Assembly (NCBI GenBank): GCA_035578175.1
Contig: JAQMRL010000001.1
Location: 376,717,220-376,781,219 of the forward strand
Source: Catonia carolina
Taxonomy: Eukaryota; Arthropoda; Insecta; Hemiptera; Achilidae
Reading direction: 5' to 3'
Length of the DNA stretch: 64,000 nucleotides
Numbering within the stretch: the stretch's first letter is position 1; the number at the start of each line of letters is the position of its first letter. The translations under genes and the position numbers were made by a program. Below are positions 56,561 to 64,000 of the stretch, piece after piece. Below the pieces are notes generated by a model, which saw nothing but the letters and a program-made list of their open reading frames with translations, made no database searches and was not told where the DNA came from.

Positions 56561-56770
56561 TCTATCCTTTTTTAGGCGTGTGGGTGTGTGTGCTACGCAC
56601 ACACGTGAGTATTATTTTAGTACTATCTATACAAAAAGTTATGTATTCATAAATCAAACAATAAAAAAAAACTTTTCTGTTATTTAGTTTCCGAATATCA
56701 TAACTTAAAGTATTTTTTAAATATTTCCATTACATGGGTGGTAAAAAATATGACATGAAGTAGATCTTAC

Positions 56771-56949
56771 TATCTCTTTTTCTTTTCGTGCCGTCTGCTC
56801 CAAGACGGTTGGCAATCATCTCGGAAATAATGACTTTATGCTGCAGCTCTGAACAAATCAGTGGAGCTGCACTTGAACCAAGTTTTCAAGTTGTTCAGCC
56901 AGGATATGCGTGTTTTACCACGACCTGATTTTCCCATAATTTTCCCCTG
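56771..56949 (-). mobile_element. LINE 3' fragment, reverse-transcriptase extreme C-terminus
   Basis: On the minus strand it reads GKIMGKSGRGKTRISWLNNL then KTWFKCSSTDLFRAAA and a stop. One frame shift later comes KVIISEMIANRLGADGTKRK with an A/G-rich tail. RRISWLxNLxxWF, SSTELFRAA and VxISxMIANL form the standard end of one LINE lineage, also seen at 33800. It abuts a Helentron-like copy whose left end is missing. Confidence 0.88.
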
Positions 56950-56950
56950 T

Positions 56951-56980
56951 TTTTAACGATTTCGAATCGTTTTCAAGGAT

Positions 56981-57016
<36 letters not shown>

Positions 57017-57820
57017 AAATATCTCAAGAACGAAACACCATACAAAGTTAAAACTTATAACTTAAGTTAGGTACCACCAGAGGACCCGGCACGAACATTT
57101 TCATGAAAATCGGTCAATCGGATGTAGTAGTTTATTCGTGTAATTTTTCACTTTTTTCCGGTTTTCTCAAAAACGGCTCCTACGATTTTTTTAAAAATCA
57201 CCTCATTCACTGTATTTTTTATGCTCTACGAGATAGGCGCCATGCCTGCTGTAATTCTTGGGAAGGCAGTTCTTTCGTAGAAAAAATGATTATTTTTTAA
57301 ATTGCGGCCTAAATATACATTTTAGGGCAAAAGTGTAGGTAAAAGTTGTAGAAAATTAAAAAATCTACAACTTTTATTTCAAATAAAAAATCTACAACTT
57401 TTATTTCAAACATTTCTTTGTATAACGCTTAGTTTAGCGATAAAATTAGTGATTTTCTGTTTCTGTAGAAAATCTATAAAAAATGTTTTTTTTAAGATTT
57501 CGGCCTTAGTATGCATTTTACGAGAAAAGTGTATATAATCATATTTATAGGAAATTAAAAAAGTTAAAACTTTATAGTAAGCATTTTTCTCTACAGAGCC
57601 TAATTTTGCCTTAAAGCGGCAAAGAGTGATTTTCCGTATTATTAAGCCAAACTAAGGTTGGTTTTAATTTTGCATCATTCTCTCATGATTAAAATAAGGT
57701 TATATTTTTTGAGGTTAGGTTTTTTGTTTATTTGTAATTTTTTATGACTAATGTTAGGTTATATTGTTCAGTATTTGCATTGACAAGAGATAGTCGTGTG
57801 ATTGTTTCACACCAGATTTT
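56951..57820 (+). mobile_element. Helentron-like element, copy 10, left end missing
   Basis: Starts at the TTTTTAACGATT block next to a long GT run (about 56984-57012). The rest of the family follows to CACACCAGATTTTT. A 27-bp piece (AAAAAATCTACAACTTTTAT plus TTCAAA) is duplicated in tandem at 57352-57410. The right end is fused to copy 11. Confidence 0.85.
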
Positions 57821-58755
57821 TACTTTCTCTTGCCTATATGAATATATAGGAAGGAAAGTATTGTTTTCATGTCGATTTTTCGAAATCGACTTTTCACCGG
57901 ATCTATACGTTTTCAGACCCCCTGAACCCAAAAAACATGTTTTTAGCGATTGGTCTGTGTGTGTGTGTGTGTGTGTATACAAAATATCTCAAGAATGGAA
58001 CATTGTACGAACTTGAAACTTAAAACTTAAGTTACATACCACTACCGGACCCGACACGAACATTTTCATCAAAATCGGTCAACCGGAAGTAGTAGTTTAT
58101 TCGTATAATTTTCCACTTTTTTGCGATTTTCTCAAAAACTGGTCCTACGATTTTTTTTAAAATCGCCTGGTTTACTACATTTTTTATGCTCTACAAGATA
58201 GAGTAGGCGCCATGTTTGCTGAAATTCTGCGTGAGGCTGTTTTTACGTAAAAACATTTTCTTTTTAAGATTGCGGCTTTAATATGCATTTTAGCGCAAAA
58301 CGTTATATAAAGTTGTAGAGAATGTAAAATCCTACAACTTTTACTTCAAACATTTTTTTGTATAACGCTTAGTTTAGCGGTAATTTGCGATTTTCTGTTT
58401 TTTCTCACGAAAACGTGAGAAAAATCGATTTTTTAAAGATTTCGGCCTTAGAATGCATTTTACGACAAAAGTGTATATAATTAATTTTATAGGAAATAGA
58501 AAGATCTACAACTTTTATTTAAAGCATTTTTCTCCACATAGCCTAGTTGAGCGTGAAAGATTGATTTTCCGTATTTTTAGGCCAAACTGACGTTGATTTT
58601 CATTTTGAGTCTTTCAATCATGATTAAAATAAGGTTATGTTTTTGAGGTTATTTTTTTGTTTATTTCTAATGTTTTATTACTAATATTAGGTTTATTGTT
58701 AATTATTTGCACTGGCAAGAGAAAGTCGTGTGAGTGTTTTACACCAGATTTTTTT
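57821..58755 (+). mobile_element. Helentron-like element, copy 11, complete
   Basis: The best full copy for reference: TACTTTCTCTTGCCTATATG hairpin, CACCGGATCTATACGTTTTC, a GT run at about 57955-57977, GCGCCATGTTTGCTGAAATT, TATAACGCTTAGTTTAGCGG, and the end GGCAAGAGAAAGTCGTGTGA with TTTACACCAGATTTTTTT. The 90- and 84-codon ORFs at its left end and the 67-codon ORF at its right end are shadows. No transposition protein. Confidence 0.9.
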
Positions 58756-59545
58756 GAAGTTATTACACAAATAAAGTTTTACGTAAATTGTCCTAAATAT
58801 TAATGACGAAATTAGAAATGGTATCTTGATTTTATGTAATAAAATGTAACAAAATAAACATATAAAACTGCTACGAATTAAATTTTGTTCGAGTAAATAC
58901 ATTTAATATCAGTTCTTTCATTTTAACCTGGCGGAGAACTTTATAGATCTATCTAAGGGTGTAAAAATAACATAACTTAGAGTCACATTTGCTGGATTTT
59001 ATTGTACTATAATCGAACATGAAAAATACGTGCTGGTGTATTTTTTATTGGAAATCAGCTTTTATAGAATGATTCCCAAAAGTAAAATAGAATGAAATAG
59101 AATAAAATTTGATAGTCACGCAACTTGTATGCAATTTGTATTTTGACATAAAGACGTATTGTGATATGTAATGTCACTAAAAGAAACAATTATTGAAACG
59201 TCTCTTTTATTGTCATTGAGCATGAACCTCGCTCTGTGTACCATGTTTAATAAATAATTCAATGAACATTCAAATTAAAGTGTATTCGTGTTGGTAATTA
59301 TAAAATACAGTAGCTAATCCTTAATATTTTTCACTAAATCAACTTTTAGCTCAGTTTTATACTTTACTTCAATAAAAGAATTAAAATTAAAGATTTAGTT
59401 CGTAATTGAGCTCTCAAATGGAAATGATTCAAACATATTCTCTCATTCTTTCATTTATTCTAATAATTTTATTTATTTTTTCTAATTTTATTTATTGTTT
59501 ATGGAACTCGTAAAAAAGATAAAAGGAAGGACTAAAAAAAAGCAT
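58756..59545. other. No gene seen
   Basis: AT-rich spacer between divergent Helentron-like copies. Confidence 0.5.
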
Positions 59546-60475
59546 AAAAATTTGGTGTGAAACACTCACACGACTTTCTCCTGCCACAAAAAATAATGAA
59601 CAATATAACCTAACATTAGTAATGAAACATTAGAAATAAACAAAAACACTAACCTCAAAAAATATAACCTTATTTTAATCATGAGTGAAAGACGCAAAAT
59701 TAAAATCAATCTCAGTTCGGCTTAAAAATACGAAAAGTCACTCTTTCACGCTAAACTAGGTTTTGTACAGAAAAATGTTGTAAATAAAAGTTGTAGATCT
59801 TTTAATTTCCTATAAATTTGATTATACACTTTTGTCGTTAAATGCATACTAAGGCTGAAATCTTAAAAAATCAATTTTTGACAAATTTTCGTGAAACAAA
59901 ACAGAAAATTACGAATTACCGCCAAAGTAAGCGTTATACAAAACAATGTTAGGAATAAAAGTTGTAGGATTTTAAATTCTCTACAACTTTGATTATATAA
60001 AATTTTGCTTTGAAATGCACATTAAAGCTGTAATCTTAAAAAACCAATTTTTTTACGAAAAAACCTCCCCAAGAATTTCATCTGACATGGCGACTACCTT
60101 ACCTTGTACAGCATAAAAAATGTAGTAAATGAGGCGATTTTAAAAAAAATTGTAGGACCCGATTTTGAGGAAATCGCAAAAAAGTGAAAAAGGACACGAA
60201 TAAACTACTACTTCTGGTAGACCGATTTTGATGAAACTGTTCGTGTCGGGTTCTCTAGGGGTATCTAACTTAAGTTTCAAGTTCGTACGATGTTCCGTTC
60301 TGGAGATATTCTGTTCACACACACAGCCACACACAGACCAATCGCTAAAAAACATGTTTTTGGGTTCAGGGGGTCTGAAAACGTGTATATCCGGTGACAA
60401 TTTGATTTCAAAAAATCGACATGAAAACAATACTTTTCTTCCTGCATATTCGTACAGGCAAGAGAAAGTAAAAAA
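59546..60475 (-). mobile_element. Helentron-like element, copy 12, complete, reverse orientation
   Basis: AATTTGGTGTGAAACACTCA at the left and CGACTTTCTCCTGCCACAAA as the subterminal repeat. A CA run at about 60317-60336 follows, and the GCATATTCGTACAGGCAAGA hairpin end with GAAAGTAAAAA lies at the right. The 126-codon minus-strand and 103-codon plus-strand ORFs are readings through the family, seen in other copies as broken versions. Confidence 0.88.
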
Positions 60476-60477
60476 TG

Positions 60478-60787
60478 TGTTTTGGCTGATGGGTCGGACC
60501 TCTGAACTGTTGACCTTCAATAAATTGCTTCTTTATTAAACCGGCACGGACATTTATGGTGTACAGATATACGGCTGCACCAAAGCTAGCGACCTAAATG
60601 TCATTCAAAGGTTTAGAACAAATTGTTCAGTAACATTGTAAATGCTCTTTGTCACGGACGCAACAGTGATATCTGTCGTGATTTGCAAATGATTTCAGTG
60701 ACTATAGAATTGGCTAAGTGGCCAAAGAAGCATGAAGATCGTCTTCACGACCGCGTCAAAATTAAAGTACTTTTGTTGGACAAATAG
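60478..60787 (+). mobile_element. Jockey-type LINE fragment with frame breaks
   Basis: Reads WLMGRTSELLTFNKLLLY, stop, TGTDIYGVQIYGCTKASDLN and VIQRFRTN, then shifts frame to IVNALCHGRNSDICRDLQMI followed by KKHEDRLHDRVKIK and a stop. WLxGRxSxLxxxNKLLLY, YGVQxxG, VIQRF, and LCHxRNSDIxRDL are Jockey-clade landmarks. It starts within three bases of the Helentron-like end at 60475. Confidence 0.9.
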
Positions 60788-61150
60788 TTGGTTATAGTAT
60801 AATGTATTAGTTGGGAGACTGAAAAGGACTATATTAAAAGACTATCACTGTAATTCTGTTGTCTGTCTCTGAACCTATTGACAATTCAATAAATATAGAG
60901 TTGATGTAAGGAACGCATCGTGTAATGTTTTATTGGATACGTGACTGGAAATATTAGTTATAAGTCCCAAGAATTTACTTTAGAAACTTTCTGTTCCAGA
61001 AATTACTGATGGCTGTGCTACATCATATCTGGTGCTATAAAAATATAATTACGATGTAGATACACACAGTACAAATATGTAGTTTTAACAATATTTCTTT
61101 GAATCAAATAATATTTTTTTATTTATTTCCTTGTATTTCTAAGTTTAATG
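60788..61150. other. No gene seen
   Basis: Probably 3' untranslated sequence of the preceding LINE followed by AT-rich spacer. Confidence 0.4.
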
Positions 61151-61298
61151 AAAGTTGCATTACCAGCTTGGTGATTACTGTAGGTTTCGAGAACGAACAC
61201 ATTGGTTTTAACTTTTCTTAGTTTCCAGGGTCTAACTGGAAATCGAATCCTCCGTTTTGTAGTCTATCACGCTAATACTTACACCACGGAGAGGGCCA
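61151..61298 (-). mobile_element. SINE family S1
   Basis: On the minus strand it has GGCCCTCTCCGTGGTGTAAG, ATTAGCGTGATAGACTAC (A-box side), GGAGGATTCGATTTCCAG (B box) and CCCTGGAAACTAAGAAAAG. The body ends TAATCACCAAGCTGGTAATG. Confidence 0.75.
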
Positions 61299-61994
61299 AC
61301 TTTATTTTTAATAATTAAGTTTTGGTCATGTATTAATAAAACCATAATTTTTATAATATGTTTCATTTAATACATTTTTTACAGCCCATTTTTGTCCGAC
61401 ATTGAACGTAACCCGCCTCCGAATTTCTCCGCGTTTCCCTGTTTCTTGCTTTGTGTGTTCAGTTTAATCCCAACACTATATTGATGTTATATTCCCATTG
61501 CATCAGTGGCCGTCCGCATACCTTTGTTCCTGTTTATAATCTTTATTTTTGAATAACACTATTCAATCTACCGATCGTGTGTCTTTCGTTATGGTCCACC
61601 GATTTTCACTTTTGTTGAGCTATTTTTTAAAAGCTGCCTTGCTCTTCAGTTATGTTTCTTATAAGCTTTATATTCGATTTGATTTCGATATTTTAATGTT
61701 ACACTTATCGGACATTGTTATTTTGCTAATTTGTTAATAATTCCTTGGGTAAAACTCTACGTTTGCGTACCGTACGTTAATACTGGGAGTGCGCAAATGT
61801 ATTAAATATGTTGGTATTCAAAAATTTTGGAATTTTCTTGATCCTTGTAGTACCATTTAGTCTCCCAAATGCTGCCAACTCAACTGTCTTCTAGCTCCTT
61901 CCGCCGTTTGGTTTATTTTGTCAGAAATTTATAGTGCGAGATATAGGTTAATTAATATACATTTGTTTATTCATTTTAGTTTTTTTATCTATAG
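61299..61994. other. No gene identified
   Basis: Less AT-rich than average around 61385-61480. The 62-codon ORF at 61549-61737 is hydrophobic and Ser/Leu-rich without a recognisable domain. Confidence 0.4.
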
Positions 61995-62044
61995 ATACTT
62001 TAGTCATGAGATTGCCTTTTCCATATGGATGGGCTGTGAGGAAG
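61995..62044 (+). CDS. Candidate short exon
   Basis: A pyrimidine-rich acceptor (TTTTTTTATCTATAG, AG at 61993-61994) and a consensus donor (AAG then GTAAGT, GT at 62045-62046) bound 50 bp. With the ATG at 62006 the frame reads MRLPFPYGWAVRK. Two of three frames are open. The splice signals are good but the exon is short, so chance is a serious alternative. No partner exon in matching phase was found before the window ends. Confidence 0.2.
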
Positions 62045-62719
62045 GTAAGTGAATAATTGACAGTGCTGCCAACCTCAACAGTGAGACACTACTCGTAGTA
62101 TACATTTCACTACCGTGCAGTTACTACATACATTTTATAAGCTGTGGTTTATTCCGAGAAAATGTTTTCTTCATAAACCTTATAAGAAATAAGTGTGACC
62201 TGTAATATTGCCTAAAGCTTAATTACCTGACTAGAAATGTTTGATTTACTGTAATTAGGTTACCAGCTACCTTATTCTATTGGAACAAATTTTCTACGAA
62301 TGAATCGCTGTCACCACCGTCTTTACTATCAGTCTCAGTACTAACCGTTTCCTTTTTTTAACAGGTGTCAACAAAACTGTTGAAGAATAGCTTCTTCACG
62401 TCTTTAATTTCCTTCTTTATTTTTCGAATTGTGGAAAGAGAACATCTCAGTAGTTAGCCGCTCGATCACGGGTTTTGTTAAGAGGCACGGATCGGCATTT
62501 TTGTTTAGCTTCAACTTCACTACATTTTATTACATTGCATATTAGATTTCGTTCAGCTCTGTGAATAGTTCGACCACGTTTTCGAGAAACCGACATTTAT
62601 GTTTACGGTAACAAACAGTTATATTAGTACAGTTAACCTAGAAAAGGATCCGCGATATACTGTACCTGCTCTGAGTACAGTATAAGTTGTTATGTTTGTC
62701 GTACTGAAATTAAAGTAGT

Positions 62720-62731
62720 CGCGCATGCGCA
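62720..62731. promoter_or_regulatory. NRF-1/Ewg-type palindrome
   Basis: CGCGCATGCGCA matches the known NRF-1 consensus (YGCGCATGCGCR) exactly. It sits in a locally less AT-rich patch about 475 bp upstream of the ORF at 63207. Binding and promoter function are inference. Confidence 0.25.
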
Positions 62732-63206
62732 CTGATCCTTTATCCCCTTTACCTCTCTTTGCAAACAAGGACAAACTCGTGACTCAAATGACTGTACCAT
62801 ATTTTTTCATATTTTCTAAGTCTGTCTTTACTTTTGTTTTCTATTTTTCGTTTAATGATATTAATTGAGATTATTTTACTTACAATATTAAAAATCTTCA
62901 TTTTTATTCGAGTATGATATGACTTTCATAAAAGCTTTTCTAATACACTCACATGTGATTTAAAAAGAAATATATTCATGTTATTGTAATTGTAGTAATG
63001 TTATTTAATTAAGTATAAAATTTCACTGAACCGTAATATGTCGCTATTTATGAAGTAGTTTCAGACTAGTCATATAATTTTATGTAACTTTAATCGTTCA
63101 TTAGAGAGGCTTTACATGAATAAATCCCAAGTTGCGTTGGAGGACTTACGTAATACATTGTCTCTGATAAACTGAATTATTATTATGGTGCGTTTATTTT
63201 CGTGTC

Positions 63207-63479
63207 ATGTTAGGATATAACGGGGAAATATGGAAGGAAACAGACAGAAAGATGTTATATGGATTATTGTGTAACCAGAAAGAGAGAAAGCATCCTTTTC
63301 CGTTAATGTGGGGTAAGAGCGACTGCTGTGTCAGCTTTGAATCCTCGCTTGGTTATAATATTTACACACCCTGGACTACCGCCCACGTTTTTCGCTCTAC
63401 AACTACGTACTCTGAGCTATGTATACATTGTATGCAGGCTTTTGATAAACCATCCGAAATGCGACAAATGGTAATATAA
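63207..63479 (+). CDS. Hypothetical ORF, 90 codons
   Basis: Reads MLGYNGEIWKETDRKMLYGL then LCNQKERKHPFPLMWGKSDC and continues to MRQMVI. It is less AT-rich than its surroundings and longer than most chance ORFs here, with eight Cys/Trp residues. No signal peptide, domain or motif is recognised. It might be a host exon with noncoding flanks or a chance frame. Confidence 0.2.
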   Translation: MLGYNGEIWKETDRKMLYGLLCNQKERKHPFPLMWGKSDCCVSFESSLGYNIYTPWTTAHVFRSTTTYSELCIHCMQAFDKPSEMRQMVI

Positions 63480-64000
63480 TACTACTAACACATTATGTCA
63501 AATGTTTATACAAACGGAATGTAAATAAATGTACGGGGAATTTTATTGATACAAGTTTATTAATTGATTTTAGTGTATTTATTTAAAAGTAATAATATTA
63601 ATTTATTAAATTATGATATATCGATGTTTACAATTATATTTCACGAATATGTTATGTTAAAGATTCTAATGGTTAACTAATATTATTTTAGTAAATGTGT
63701 AGAATTTAAATCATTCTGATGCAATAATTTACTAATCGGATTTTGTTAGATTGAACCTACTTATCCTTCTATGTAAGTCTTGCATGCTCTACATTTCATG
63801 TGATATAAAATTAATTGCAAATTAATTTTAAATTAATATCAAGTTTTAATGATAAAATTATAGTATAATCTTGGTAGTTTGTTTCCCGTTAGTCCATCGC
63901 TTTCTATATATCGTCATCCTTAAAACAATGTACCTATCTATTATTAAAAAAACCAGTACATGCCTACGTTGGTTATAATTTTTAAAATGTACTTATAGCA
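63480..64000. other. No gene seen
   Basis: AT-rich sequence to the window edge. Confidence 0.5.

Noticed and set aside
56352..56687. 111-codon ORF
   Set aside because: It covers the S3 SINE body and flank. The two other S3 copies do not keep the frame.
60140..60539. ORFs of 126 and 103 codons on opposite strands
   Set aside because: Both read through a Helentron-like copy. The same sequence in sister copies is broken by stops and the Lys/Thr/His runs come from the microsatellite.

Overview
The window looks like an AT-rich intergenic or intronic stretch of an arthropod, most likely insect, nuclear genome. The evidence is strong A+T bias, no operons or long genes, remnants of Jockey-type and other non-LTR retrotransposons, a mariner-type transposase relic, tRNA-derived SINEs, foldback elements, and microsatellites. 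The species cannot be named from sequence alone.

The sequence is dominated by mobile elements. The most abundant family is an element of about 0.9-1.2 kb. One end begins TACTTTCTCTTGCC plus a short hairpin; the other ends GGCAAGAGAAAGT...CACACCAGATTTTT, and a GT microsatellite lies inside. At least twelve full or partial copies are present (1776, 12086, 13361, 17131, 17748, 26983, 34383, 40327, 52664, 56951, 57821 and 59546), two of them joined head to tail. Subterminal inverted repeats, an internal microsatellite, a terminal hairpin and the absence of visible target duplications are the traits of non-autonomous Helentron-type (rolling-circle) elements, so I infer that class.

Four SINE-like families are interspersed. 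S1 and S2 have tRNA-type heads with a visible B box. S3 has a tRNA-like head and a longer body. S4 is about 390 bp with a CAA-repeat tail, is present ten times, and several copies have target duplications of 9-14 bp. At least ten 5'-truncated LINE fragments retain only the C-terminal part of the reverse-transcriptase protein. The longest open one (277 codons) is at 22520-23353 on the minus strand. A mariner-type relic, a TTAA-flanked element, several foldback or TIR elements and short tandem arrays fill other parts.

Host coding content is sparse and uncertain. The best candidate is a minus-strand set of short exons between about 37013 and 33385, with canonical splice borders and compatible reading phases but no recognised product. 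Two GC-rich, coding-like patches (39584-40005 and 47804-47995), a small possible exon at 61995-62044 and a 90-codon ORF at 63207-63479 are weaker candidates. No rRNA gene, intact tRNA gene or CRISPR array was found. Most other short ORFs are chance readings through repeats.
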